Assembly: GCA_028023455.1 (NCBI GenBank)
Contig: JAQFVV010006272.1
Location: 1,380,586 to 1,444,585 of the forward strand
Direction: 5' to 3'
Source: Epiperipatus broadwayi
Lineage: Eukaryota; Onychophora; Udeonychophora; Euonychophora; Peripatidae
Length of the DNA stretch: 64,000 bases
Part shown: positions 34,172 to 46,975 of the stretch, in pieces
Position numbering within the stretch: position 1 is the first letter of the stretch
Layout: each line of letters opens with the position of its first letter
The notes under the pieces: model-generated
Told to the model about the DNA's origin: nothing
The model's input: the letters and a program-made list of their open reading frames with translations, nothing else
Database searches by the model: none
Translations under genes and position numbers: made by a program

Positions 34172-35385
34172 TGAGTAAATAAGCAAATATTTTATCTAGC
34201 GCCGTGCTTGCAATTATATTTCATTCCAATATCAGCCTTTCAAGCTAATTGAGCACGCGCCTTTTGAGTGTTAAATAAATGAATACTCTCTTCTTCAATC
34301 CAAGATATAGTATTTATGTAGGAATAAGAGGGATTCTTTTTATTTCTACATAAATACTATATCTTGGATTGAAGAAGAGAGTATTCATTTATTCAACACT
34401 CAAAAGGCGCTCAATTAGCTTGAAAGGCTGATATTGGAATGAAATATAATTGCAAGCACAGCGCTAGATAAAATATTTGCTTATTTACTCATAATTAAGT
34501 TTCAGTAAGAATGACGTTTAGTAAATTCTAAGTAATTACACTGACGTCATTCAGCCAAAAAACATCATAAATAGTAATTTAAAGTGAGAATCTACTCATG
34601 CTCTCTTTTGCTCATACAAAAGAATTTGAGTCGTAGGAATAAGAGGGATTCTCTTTATTCCTACATAAATACAATATCATGGATTGAAGAAGAGAGTATT
34701 CATTTATTTAACACTCAAAAGGCGCGTGCTCAATTAGCTTGAAAGGCTGATATTGGAATGAAATATAATTGCAAGCACAGCGCTAGATAAAATATTTGCT
34801 TATTTACTCATAATTAAGTTTCAGTAAGAATGACGTTTAGTAAATTCTAAGTAATTACACTGACGTCATTCAGCCAAAAAACATCATAAATAGTAATTTA
34901 AAGTGAGAATCTACTCACGCTCTCTTTAACAGTTCTTCAGATTTGCTCATACAAAAGAATTTGAGTCGTAGGAATAAGAGGGATTCTCTTTATTCCTACA
35001 TAAATACAATATCATGGATTGAAGAAGAGAGTATTCATTTATTTAACACTCAAAAGGCGCGTGCTCAATTAGCTTGAAAGGCTGATATTGGAATGAAATA
35101 TAATTGCAAGCACGGCGCTAGATAAAATATTTGCTTATTTACTCATAATTAAGTTTCAGTAAGAATGACATTTAGTAAATAGTAATTTAAAGTGAGAATC
35201 TACTCACGCTCTCTTTAACAGTTCTTCAGATTTGCTCATATAAAAGAATTTGAGTTGTAGGAATAAGAGGGATTCTTTTTATTCCTACATAAATACTATA
35301 TCTTGGATTGAAGAAAAGAGTATTCATTTATTTAACACTCAAAAGGCGCGTGCTCAATTAGCTTGAAAGGCTGATATTGGAATGA
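34172..35385 (+). repeat. Tandem plus inverted array of a structured ~300-bp repeat
   Basis: AGGAATAAGAGGGATTC recurs at 34320, 34635, 34970 and 35259, giving unit lengths of 315, 335 and 289 bp and a final partial unit that stops at about 35385. The first unit is preceded by an inverted copy of its right half (34172-34320), so 34172-34490 is a long hairpin with ~150-bp arms. Each unit has AAGAATGACG, a CRE-like TGACGTCA (34542 and 34861; deleted in the third unit), a TAATTTAAAGTGAGAATCTA segment, CATACAAAAGAATTTGAGT, a central hairpin with arms GTAGGAATAAGAG / TCTTTATTCCTAC, then TATTCATTTATTTAACACTC, AAAAGGCGCGTGCTC and TTGAAAGGCTGATATTGG. No ORF. It is homologous in order and motif to the foldback at 1.2 kb. 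Copies are very similar to each other, so the array expanded recently. Confidence 0.9.
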
Positions 35386-35780
35386 TTATTTAAGTGAGAA
35401 AAAAACAATTTTGGCTCTGATTGAATAATAAATTATTTAATTTAATATGTGATGGTTTATAAATTGCTCCTGATAGTTGCAACAGTTTTCATTAATATAC
35501 ATTTATTTACATGTTCAACGGGCAGCAATTGAATGTTTCACTCATTAATTGATGGCTGATTTATCCCTAAAGTAATAGACACAATTGAAGTTTGGAAGCA
35601 TATAAACTGGACACAATGCTCCTTGGGATAGTTCTACATGATATGCCAGCTTCTTTTCAGCAACTCACAGTGGACTTAAGGCTTACATTCATACTGCTAG
35701 GCCAGAGTAGAGCAGCTATTGACTTCTCTACTCTTTCAGGATAATTTAGTACCACTTTAAATATAGACATTACTATTTAT
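35386..35780. other. Unassigned DNA before the RTE-like LINE
   Basis: The stretch 35560-35750 is somewhat GC-richer, but no frame was recognised. It may belong to the 5' part of the LINE that follows. Confidence 0.4.
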
Positions 35781-38245
35781 CAGATCAAATAATTTAAATG
35801 TGATGCAAGATTTTAATATAAGAATTGGAAAACACAAAAGATTAAAATAATGTGGGTAAATTTGGATAAAACATTAAAAATGAGAATGGAAATAGATTTA
35901 TGAAATTTGCACAAAATGTGTATAGTATAAATTTTTTTTGAGACAATTCAAAAATGAAAATGGATATGGAAGTATAAAAATCAAGATACCATAGAGTTGA
36001 ACTATAGTTTGAATATGGAAACTGTTTTTCAGAACAGTAATATATTCAATAAAATAACACAGAAACTGAACATCATTTAGCAATAAGTAAACTAGAATCA
36101 AATTTATTAAGAAAAATAATGTTAATATCTGATATTTTTAACCTTTAGAAATGGTTCAATGAATTTAAGATAGAACTTGCAAATCATTTCAAAATAATAA
36201 CAATCATCAATAATAGACCAGACTTAAACAAATACAATAAAAAGATAACCAATTCTGTATAAAGATCAGCCATGCAAATTGACAATAGAAAAAAAAGCAG
36301 CAGTTCATCAATAAATTTTGAATTGAGATAATGCAATGTATGAGAAAAAAGAAATGTAATAATATTTAAAAATGAATCATTTAGAAGAATTGAATATCTG
36401 AAATTTTGTAAACTATTATTTAAAAAAAAGAATTAATGATGATAGGAGAAAAAATAACTAAATTGGTAAAAAGAAGTTATAAAAGAGAATAAAAGTCTCA
36501 AAAGTATAAAATACAAATGTGGTATTGAAAAAGAAGTTATTTTGGCAATAAGAAGATGACTTTTATTAAAAAGACAGATGATATCATAAAATGGATGGAA
36601 ATTTTTTAAAAAAGAATTATATGTACAGTAATAAAGAAAAAAAATTATCACAGACTATAAAATTATATCTTATGAATTGACAAGTAATAAAAAAGTGAGG
36701 CATGCAATAAGTCTAAGAAAAATAGAAAAAATTCCAGAAAATGGTAGAACTATTATTGATATCTTAAAAAAACAGGTGAACAAATAGATGAATTGTTGGC
36801 AAAGTTATATTTAAGAAATTATTAAATGATAAACATGTACCAAATAATTGAAATGCTGCAGTAATGATATTAGTATTTAAGAAAGATTAAAAAACATATT
36901 ATAGATTAGATATATCAGCCCTGTAAAGACCATTTACATAATTATTATAACTCAAAACAACCAAAAACAAACAGGAATTAGAAGTGTGTTACCAGGTTAG
37001 AAATATTCAAATACTAAAAACAGTTATAAAAAAAGCGAGTTGTTTTTGTGCTTTAATTTGTAGATTATAAAGATATTTTATTCTTCATCTATTTCCAAGT
37101 ATTATAAAACTTTAAACACCAAAATATAGACTCATGATATTATAAAATGCTAAAAAATATTAATCAAAATGCAACAGCAATGATTAAATTATATGTTGTT
37201 ATTAAGATTAACACTGATAAGAATATAGAAAAGAATGATTCCATATCTCCAATATTTTTTCCAGAAATTTTACAGAAACTATTTTGTAAATTAAATTAGG
37301 CAACTAAGAAAATAAAAACAATTTAAAATTATTTATCTTCAGAACTTCAGGATAGGTTACAAAAGATATTAGATGAGAGTAAGACAGTAATAATAAAAAA
37401 TGAATGCCAAAAAACACTAAAATAATATTGATTTTTTTACATAAGAAATAAGCATGGATAATAATGAATTAGAAGTCAACAATTACAAATATATTGGTCA
37501 GATTCTTAATAAAGATGGAAATATAATGAATTAAAACAGGCAAAACTCTCCATAGAGTACTGCCACTCAATGCAAGCCAGAGTAATCAGTGGATGCCAGA
37601 AGGCTTGTGCATAAAATCCCCATCTAGTGATCATGTGATAAAATATAAAGAATTAAATTAATCATAAAATTAAACTTTCATGGAGTGCTTTTGGTAGATA
37701 TATAATATAACAATTTAATATTTAAAAAATGCATATGTTTTGAAAATAATGGTTTTTGATAGATATTTTTTACCAGTGTTTAACATATGTACTTGAAAGA
37801 GATCTCAGACATACATTGAAATATAAAGAGATATATGCTATAATAACAAGATAAAATAAAAAGCAAAAGAATTTAGATTCTGAAATGGAGTTGGGCTGAA
37901 TATGTTACTAGAAAAGATGACAATAAAAGGAGTTGAAAGTAATAAAAAGACTCAAAGTTAATGTATGAGTGACAGAACTAACAAGTTTCACTAACATCAT
38001 TTAAAAAATTAACAGAATGAAATGGAATTGAGCTGAATATCTTTCTAAAAAAGATGACAATAGATGGATAATCAGTCTAAAACTATGTCTCAAAATATAA
38101 AAAATTTAGAAGAAGATCTCTTATAAGATCGATAAAAAAGTTTAATGGACTGAAAGTTATGAATCAGAGATGTTCATCCTGCAATGGCCCAATAATAATT
38201 AAAAGCAAGAATGAATACCAAATATTTGATTGTATAATAATAATA
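35781..38245 (+). pseudogene. RTE-like LINE, heavily decayed, endonuclease to 3' end
   Basis: Translation across changing frames follows a whole RTE-type polyprotein. Near 35802 is MQDFNIRIGKHKRL, corresponding to the endonuclease GDFNA.IG motif, followed by NENGNRFMKFA. Near 36600-36800 come NKEKKLSQTIKLYL, VRHAI and NGRTIIDILKKTGEQIDELL, the conserved block preceding the RT. Near 36830-36920 is VPNNWN-like then LVFKKD. Near 37230 is NDSISPIFFPEILQKLF, the region of G.RQGDP.SP..F. Near 37470 is NNYKYIGQILNKDGNI, matching the Y.YLGQ motif. At 37881-37925 and again at 38018-38060 the C-terminal pattern KW.WAEY followed by KDDN appears twice, 137 bp apart, showing a local duplication. It ends near an ATA-type microsatellite (38233-38248), common at RTE 3' ends. 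No functional frame remains. Confidence 0.8.
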
Positions 38246-39857
38246 AAAGCTATAATTTCTTTTCATTTTTTGATTATCTTTGATGCATAATTTAAATAGG
38301 GTGATAAATTTATATTGTCAACACACATTAAATAACAAGTAATTTGGAAACACAAAGCTATTTTTTTTTTATATCGCACATATCACAAATAAAAAGGATG
38401 ACTCCATTAAAAAAATTTAAATGGAAAATATTAAAAAATTGTGTGGAGCTCATTTGAATTTCTTCAGTCTTTTTGCAAGAGACAGACAAAACAACAAATT
38501 CATGAAGAAAATACCACCATAATCTATGGAAACGGAGTGCAAGATTTTTGATGCTAAATCTATTTGTGATTGCATGTAGTACAGTTGGTATGTATCTCTA
38601 TCAAATTCTCCATAACGAACATGTTGACCTCAGTTAATATTATTGCACAGGATTTTTATATTGATATATATATATATAAACATGAAACACAGATAAAGAT
38701 AACAAGGAGATGGAATAATGAATAGACAAGCCCATGTTTAATAAAAAAATGTATAAATTATGTATACTTATTTATAAAAGTGTAAACAGTAACATCTGAA
38801 TGCAATTAATCTAAATGCCAAAATAATATATATATATTAAAATGTTTGCTATATATAATGAAACGTAATTTAATTTATTATTTCAATACACCAGATCATT
38901 TTTTAATTCTTAAAAATTTGAATGACTACACATATCTATGGTGTTTTTTTATATTACATTAAACCATTAATTTAGGGAAAAAAAGTTATAGTATTTCATA
39001 AATTAGAAAAAAAAAACTTCTATAGATATAAAACAAAAAAAAAAACTATATACACTGAATTTTCATTTCTTATTTCAATATTTGTAAGCAAATAATATAG
39101 TTGAAAACTTAAAACTACTGACTTATCATCTGAATTAACTGAACTTCTAAAGAACAGTCGGAAAAAGATATTCTTTAATGAACAAAACACCGAAGAATTA
39201 AAAATTAGTTTTGCCGCTATTAATGCAATGGATTGAGATAATACATGAAAAAAGAAACGCAATGAATAAAATCGAATTAAAATGAAAATAGTAATGAATG
39301 TTATGATTATAAAACTACTATTAATTTATTAAACATAACTTCTGAAGTAACAAAATATTTTAAATACCACGCATATATGCCTTATAATTTTAAGATCTGC
39401 AGATTTAATAAAAATTCGTATAATGCTTTCAAATATTTTCTGGCTTATTATTGCTATTAAAACAGTGGTTTCCAATTATTTTCCACTTGCGTACTGCTTG
39501 ACAGCAAATTTCACATTAGCAAAAGTTTCTAGTAAATATGTTGATTATTATTTCAAATGCATATGTTGAACTGTAAATAAATAGCTCAACAATATGGTTA
39601 AAAATAATGGAACAATACACTGCATATCAACAATTCACACAAAGAGATCGTGTAAAAAACAAACAAACCAACAATATTAATTAATTGATGTATGTGCCTT
39701 CTTATACCATTACTTACCTTTTTTTAACACCCATTAAATACCTTGATGTATGACTGAGGTATATATATACCAATATAAGATATTAACTAGCATTTAATTG
39801 TGGATCTTCAGTTTAAAATAATATTAACAAAAAAAAACAGTAACAAATAGTATCATA
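38246..39857. other. AT-rich DNA, no gene seen
   Basis: No recognisable frame. Several A runs and AT runs (near 38662 and 38829). Confidence 0.5.
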
Positions 39858-40899
<1,042 letters not shown>

Positions 40900-41055
40900 T
40901 TTATTTTTCATAGATAGTCAAACATAACTCCATATAATATGTATTTCAATATTTTTCAAACTTCTATTCCATCTCATACAACTGAAACATATAATCAAAG
41001 ATCATGCTGACTCAGCATTAATCAGTGACCGAGATCACAATCTCTTACACATATA
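40900..41055 (-). repeat. Decayed unit of the hammerhead repeat family
   Basis: Read on the minus strand, GTGTAAGAGATTGTGATCTC aligns with the GTGAGATAGTGATCTG segment upstream of copy A. The core CTGATTA (41025-41019) follows, then a perfect 5-bp helix II ATGCT/AGCAT with loop GAGTC (41018-41004), then GATC where GAAA is expected. Downstream CAGTTGTATGAGATGG matches CAGTTGTATAAGATAG in the right arm at 5.7 kb. The core carries G8-to-U and GAAA-to-GAUC changes, so cleavage is not expected. Helix II differs in sequence from copies A and B but pairs fully. Confidence 0.65.
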
Positions 41056-41532
41056 TTCATCATTTGTTCATTAAATAGATAACAGATTATTATAGTTCAA
41101 TTGACAGGTTTCAAGTTTTCTGCACTCACAACTTTGATATGGAAATATATTAATACCTTTTACTAGTCATTTATTATGCTAGATATCATCTCGTTCTTGA
41201 AAATTTAGTGAATATTACATCTGCAGTCTTATAAAGGAATCAACACATGATTTCCTTGCCCTTGATGACAGTTTTGATAACTTTCACCACATTGCTCTCA
41301 CACAAGGCAAAGGATTAGATTTTGTCCTATTTTTATACTCTGTGAAGAAGTATACCATCTTTTGCACTGTAAGATATTGTCAAATTGTATTCTTATCTTA
41401 GTACATCTTTTACATTACCTCACTATTATAATTATTAAGCAAGCCAATTGTACCATTAGTTTTTGGTACAACGTGTGTTTGGCATTCTACTATGAAAGCA
41501 GATTGCTGAGGAGAAAATATATTTTATAAAAT

Positions 41533-41538
<6 letters not shown>
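41056..41538. other. No gene seen
   Basis: Mildly less AT-rich than its surroundings around 41230-41350, but no recognisable frame or repeat. Confidence 0.45.

Positions 41539-41574
<36 letters not shown>
41539..41574. repeat. (AT)n microsatellite
   Basis: About 36 bases of alternating A and T. Confidence 0.95.
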
Positions 41575-41582
<8 letters not shown>

Positions 41583-41759
41583 GGTTTTCATTTAATAAAC
41601 AAGATTTATTATTTCTATTGTAACTATCATGTGACCTTATAATCTCCTTTATGAACTGACCAGTGGTAGTAGTACTGAAAGAAGATAAGATTTTGGCGTA
41701 ATTAATTTATGAAATATTAATTTAGCGTTGTGAATGTGTTGCTAGTTAGCATAAATATG

Positions 41760-42130
41760 CATATCTTCTTGCTATATCTATAATGGCCTACATCAGGATC
41801 GTTTCCATGTCAAGTCACGCCTCGAAAGTTTAGGGAAATGTGACATTTATTCGTATTTACCAGAACTAAAGCGTTCCAAAGGGCTCGTAAGCCATTCTTT
41901 TGCTCACTTTAATAAAAAGGCCTCTTCCATTATAGCAAGCAGATCGGTTTAGGGAACCGTTTACTAGGTAATAAACCTCAATTAAGAATACATTCGAGGT
42001 GCATTTATTCTGATACTATAGTTTATAATGCACTAGAATCTGACATTCGACTGCCACACCTCAGTTCAACTTCCCTAGAAAGTAACTTCAGCTTTGATCC
42101 AATTCGGAATCTGAGTTAATGCGTTTATCT
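41760..42130. other. GC-richer unassigned block
   Basis: Clearly richer in G+C than the surroundings and free of simple repeats, but all six frames are interrupted and no motif was recognised. It could be part of an LTR, an untranslated exon or an old transposon. Confidence 0.4.
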
Positions 42131-42330
42131 GTGTAGCAATTATATAACATGCAAATATCTTTATAGTTAGATCTAAACTTAGTAATAATAATATAATCTC
42201 TATCAGTTACCAATAAATTGATCATTCTAACTGTTACTTATTTTCACTATATAAAACATAGTGTGAGTTTGGACATGGAAGATGGCATAAGCTTATTAAA
42301 AAGTCATAGACTAATTAAATTATTAAACTT

Positions 42331-42545
42331 TGAGCATCCACTCATCTGCATGTGAGCTCTATATAAATTGCTTTATGATATTATTTTATAACCCTGAACC
42401 ACTCACCTGCGTGTGAACCCTATATAATTAGCTTTGTAACCCTGAGTTACTAACCTGCATGTTGGCACACTATATAAATGGCTGTAATATATTCTTCATA
42501 ACCTTGAGTATTCACTCACCTGTGTGTGAGCCAGCTATACCCAAT
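42331..42545 (+). repeat. Degenerate minisatellite, four units of ~50-65 bp
   Basis: Units begin near 42331, 42395, 42443 and 42505. Each has a TGAGnnnnCACTCA-like start, then CCTGCnTGTGAGC or a variant, then CTATATAAATnGCT and a TATAACCCT end. The conserved TATATAA is notable. No coding potential. Confidence 0.75.
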
Positions 42546-43312
42546 TTTTTTGCTTTATTATATATTAAGTATTATATTAAATTTTTGAAATATAAATTTG
42601 TCTCAGTCTCCATTCTTGCTCATTACCTTATGAATCACTAGTTAAGTTATATAATATGTAATGGGGGGGGTAATGTTTTACTGCTTTGCTATTGGTGGAA
42701 CGTGAATAAAGAGATATCGAGTCTAAACTCAGGCATGTCATTCATGATGAGTTGACTTGGAAGCATGATCGAGAATATATTACTATCCCGACTTGGTCAG
42801 CTTTTGGTTCTCTGGCTTGGACTCTCAGTCTGTTGAGCAAATGTACAAACCTGATCATTACAATATATGTTTTTGATATTTACTGTTATACTCTTGAAAT
42901 ATAATGGCAATAACAGTAATTTTTATAGATATAGATTTATGTGTGGAGGCAGTGATTAGTGGTTATGATAATTTTTAGACATTATATGAAAGAAGATTGC
43001 TAAGTGAAAATTATATTTTGTTTTTCATCCATTATTTTTTTATATTTATCTTTATATTGACTCTGGTTAGGATCATTTATACTATACATAGAAGTATAAC
43101 AGATTAATATTTGTGATATGAACAAATCACTCATTCCTTTTTAATCTAATAAAGGAATATAAGAAAAAACTCGATTATATTTCCTGGTCAATCTAACCCC
43201 CAGTCATATTATATATGCTATAAAAGAGAACTATAACTTGTGACAGCTTTTATTTATTTATTTCCAGTGCTAATGTTCAATAGCCTGTATTAGCTGAATA
43301 TGCCATCACAAG
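42546..43312. other. AT-rich DNA, no gene seen
   Basis: Contains an 8-base G run near 42663. No feature recognised. Confidence 0.5.
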
Positions 43313-43878
43313 CAGAGGCAGATTAAGTGGATAAGTGGACTAGGCAATCACATAGAGTCCCAGAATACTAAGGGGTCCTGAGGTTTTAAAATGTCTTTTC
43401 ATTAGGATTTGAGGGAAATTATGTTTTTTGTGTACAATCAATCCTCCTATAATGTGGTATTATTTAAGCTTTTGAAGGGAATTTATTTAAGTTTTGGCAG
43501 AATTATAACTTTTAACTGGACATTAGGATAAAACTAATATAGCATAAATAGGCCCAAATTAAGTAAATATATATATTTTAATTACACAAAAAAATTCATA
43601 TTCTCCAAAAATAATAATTTGATTTAAATTTAAATACTCTTATTTTGAAAAAAATATTGTAAATAAATTTTGCTGTTTTCCTAAAGCTGATTTATCTCCA
43701 GAGAGTTTTTTCTAAATTATATTTTCATTGGAAAGAGGTAAAAATGTATTTTTTTATTAATATTTTAACACATTATCATAATAAAATATATATTTTAGTA
43801 AGTATTGTTTGCGAAGTTAAAAGCTTTTAAACTATTTTACAAAAAAAAAAAAAAAAAACAACTTATTTTCTTCACAGC

Positions 43879-46680
43879 AAAAAAGTGAAGAGACATCAAG
43901 GTGGGGCATAAAATCAAAAAAAGTTAAAAAAAAAAACCTGGAAATTTCTGAATGCCAAAGAAATTTCTTGCATAAATTTTTAAAAGTTAATACAGAGACA
44001 GAGTTATCATCAACATCTATATCAGATAATTCTGAATTTGCCACATTCAAAACTTTTTTTAAAAAAGCGAAAGAAGAAAAGTTGAGAATCAAGAGGTTGA
44101 AATTGCTACTGAAAAATGGATTGCAAAAACACAGAAGGTTCTATAGAGATCATCTAGAAAGACACTTCAATATAGTCATTGAAGTTATAAATGAAATAAC
44201 TTTATGGCCAACAATTCTAACAGTTCATATTTTTTATAACAAATCAAAAAATATTGGGAATAGAGACAATTTAAAATCAATGTATAAAGAACAGAGATGA
44301 AGTATATTACAGAGGACTTTCTTATGATGATTTCTACCGAAAGAAATCAAATATAATTATGGAAAAGAGAAATTGGCTGATATTTTCAGGAACAAGCAAA
44401 AGTGTTTACTGCTACTCTTGCTAACTCTTTTCTACAATAAAGTCTAAATTACTGGTTTACAATATTGGAGATTAATAACTTATTTTATCAGACCACAAAG
44501 TTTCAAAAGAACATATGTGAGCCATGTGTACCATGTATAAAAGTTTAACAAAATTCAATAAAATTGATATTCAACTATTACAAGAAAAGGAAAAAGAAGA
44601 ATGTTATTGGAGAGAAGTGTTGAAAAGAATTGTATCAACAAAATTGTTGAGTCACTTAGAATTAGGATTTAGGGGTCATGATGAAAGCAAAGATTCCAAT
44701 AGGAAAGGAAATTATTTTTTATCCTGCTTGGAATATCTAAGTTAATACAATGAGTTTTTGAAGTTATATCTACAAAAATATGCTAAACAAGGATGAAGAA
44801 ATGTAGATTATTTATCTTATATTATTTATGACGAATTTGTAGGTCGTATTGGAAATCAAGTAAGATCGGGAATAATTGAAATCAAATCTGTGACTTATAG
44901 TATAATTGTTATTTCCACTCCTAATGTTTTACATGTTGATCAAGTAACTTTTGTGATAAATGTTTTATCCTTTGGTAATGTAATAGAACGATTTGTGGAA
45001 TTTATTTCCATAGATGAACACATGTCTTCATATTTGGCACAAGAAGTTTTGCAAACTTTAATAAAATTAGGAGTGAATATTAAAAACTGTCAAAGACAAT
45101 CATTTGATAATGTTTTTAATATGTCAGGGAAGTATTTAGTTTGCAACCACATATTAAAGAACATAGCCCAAGGTTGGCTTTTATTCCATGTGCTAATCAT
45201 TCCTTAAATTTAATGGGAAATTTCACTGCAGAAAGTTGTAGCACCGCTGCAATTGAGTATTTTATGTTTGTGCAGAATTCACATTTTTTTCTGCATCAAC
45301 ATATCATTGGAAAATTTTAACCAGAAATCTAGAAATGTGTACACATTTTGTCATAGTGAAAAGATTTTTTACTACAAGATGATCAGCAAGATCAGATGCT
45401 ATATTAGCTGTAAAACTTGGTTTCACTCATGTAAAAGAGGCGTTAACTAAAATTTGTAATTCAGAAGAAGAAAAAAAGTTACTATAGTGGAGCCTGACTT
45501 CACTTCTGAAGAAAATGGAAAAATATGAAACCGCCCTATTGATAGCGATTTGGAATACTATTTTAAAAAGAATAAATGCTACAGTAAATCACTGCAATCA
45601 GTCAAATGCAAACTTTTGAAAGGATATATCCTACTGAAGTCATTAGAAAATTTTATCAAAAATCTAGAAATGTGTACACATTTTGTCACAGTGAAAAGAT
45701 TTTCTACTACAAGATGATCAGCAAAATCAGATGCTATATTAGCTGTAAAACTTGGTTTCACTCATGTAAAAGAGGCTTTAACTAAAATTTGTAATTCAGA
45801 AGAAGAAAAAAAGGTTACTATAGTGGAGCCTGACTTCACTTCTGAAGAAAATAGACAAATATGAAACCACCCTATTGATAGCGATTTGGAATACTATTTT
45901 AAAAAGAATAAATGGTACAGTAAATCACTGCAATCAGTCAAATGCAAACTTTTGAAAGGATTTATCCTACTGAAGTCATTAGAAAATTTTATCAAAAATT
46001 TCAGAGAAGAATTAGAAAAAGTTGAAAAAGAGGCAACTGATTTATCAGGGCTATCATTTAATGTGGAAGGTGGACAAACAGATAACAAAAAAGAAAAATG
46101 TTTTTTGATGATAACAAAAAAGTCAGACATGAATTTACAATAAGAGAAAATTTAATAGTCAATTCATTTTATGTGATATGTGATAACACCAACGTAGAAC
46201 TATCTCGATGAACTCAGACATATGAAGTTGTTGTAAAACCTTTTTGAATCTTATTTGATTGGAAATTATCAATAGAAAAAAAAAATGCAATAAAAAAGTT
46301 TAAGGATATTTACAAAAATGACATTGATGTTTGTAAATTTGAAGATGAATTTGAAATTTTTTTAATATTTCTAAAAGAAAATGAGGACACCATAAAAACC
46401 ACACCAGACATCTATCGAGCCACCAAAAAAATGTTCTGCACATTTCCGAATGTTGAAATATTATTGAATTTTTTAAAGAATTCCTTTATCTAATGCATCA
46501 GGAGAAAGATCATTTTTTGTTTTAAAGCATGCAAAAAATTATTTAAGGAATACTATAGTAGAAGAAAGATTAAACAATATGGCTATTCTGTATATAGAGC
46601 AGGAAATTTTAAGCCGAATTGACACTGCAAAAATAATTGACGAATTTTCAAAAAATAAAGCAAAGCAGAAATTCAGGTAA
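43879..46680 (+). pseudogene. hAT transposase (ZMYM1/DUF4371-like), many lesions
   Basis: A TTTTCTTCACAG sequence before 43879 looks like a splice acceptor. Coding then follows the family order in changing frames: an N-terminal KRHQGGA-type basic segment; LEISECQRNF; a TTF-type zinc-finger region now mostly lost; YWREVLKRIV and LGFRGHDES (44600-44700); YIIYDEFV with IGNQVRSGII; then the RNase H-like core with YSIIVISTPNVLHVDQVTF, in which the first catalytic Asp (normally V-D-S/E-S-T) is Ile; SIDEHMSSYLAQEVL; LGVNIKNCQRQSFDN then NMSGKY (second catalytic region). TTR-x-SARSDA has TGA in place of Trp. The C-terminal dimerisation domain is well kept: ASGERSFFVLKHAKNYL, VEERLNNMAIL and IIDEFSKNKAKQKFR, ending at a TAA (46678-46680). 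A 336-bp tandem duplication interrupts the middle. Not functional. Confidence 0.88.
45311..45982 (+). repeat. Exact 336-bp tandem duplication inside the hAT gene
   Basis: Units 45311-45646 and 45647-45982 each start at AAAATTTTA. The third occurrence of that junction (45983) marks where the normal sequence resumes. The units differ by about a dozen substitutions and no net indel. 336 bp is 112 codons, so the duplication is in frame. Both units already carry the same internal stops (for example ATATGAAAC), suggesting that it arose after the gene had decayed. Confidence 0.95.
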
Positions 46681-46734
46681 AAAATATACTTTTTAATAAA
46701 TTCATTTAATGTGTTATGATATGAAAGTTTTGAT

Positions 46735-46975
46735 TGCTTTTCTTTTTGGTAAAAAATTTAATAGGTTTTTTTTAAAATTTTTTCTTCCTCCTTGTGGTGG
46801 GGGCCCCCTTTCTTCTCTTTCTCTCTCTTGGTTAAAAAATTAAATAAAAAAGAATGTTTTTCTTCCTTTTTTTATTTTGTTTTTTTTTTTTATTTTTTTT
46901 TTTTAATAAATAATAAAAAAATTTTTTTTTTTGTACATCCATAAAGAAATAAAAAAAAAAAAAAAAGAAGAGAAT
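46735..46975. repeat. Low-complexity homopolymer block
   Basis: Long T, A and TC runs replace normal sequence texture, with GGTGGGGGCCCCC and CTTTCTTCTC tracts between them. It sits where the hAT right terminus should be. It may be a real degenerate tract or a consensus error in the assembly. Confidence 0.7.

Larger units (their letters stand above)
43313..46806 (+). mobile_element. hAT DNA transposon, dead
   Basis: The left end CAGAGGCAGATTAAGTGGAT, followed by TGGACTAGGCAATCACATAG, matches the usual terminal inverted repeat of hAT elements of the ZMYM1/DUF4371-related kind (CAG.GGCGGATTTAGG... then CTAGG). The right end is poorly preserved: GGGGGCCCCC at 46797-46806 may be the subterminal remnant, but the final CCGCC.CTG terminus is lost in low-complexity sequence. 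No 8-bp target duplicate could be matched. The internal part encodes a decayed transposase. Confidence 0.7.

Noticed and set aside
34425-34445. GGCTGATATTGGAATGAAATA in the 34-kb units as a hammerhead
   Set aside because: It lacks the G8-A9 of CUGAnGA and has only a three-pair helix II candidate. The rest of the core cannot be placed.
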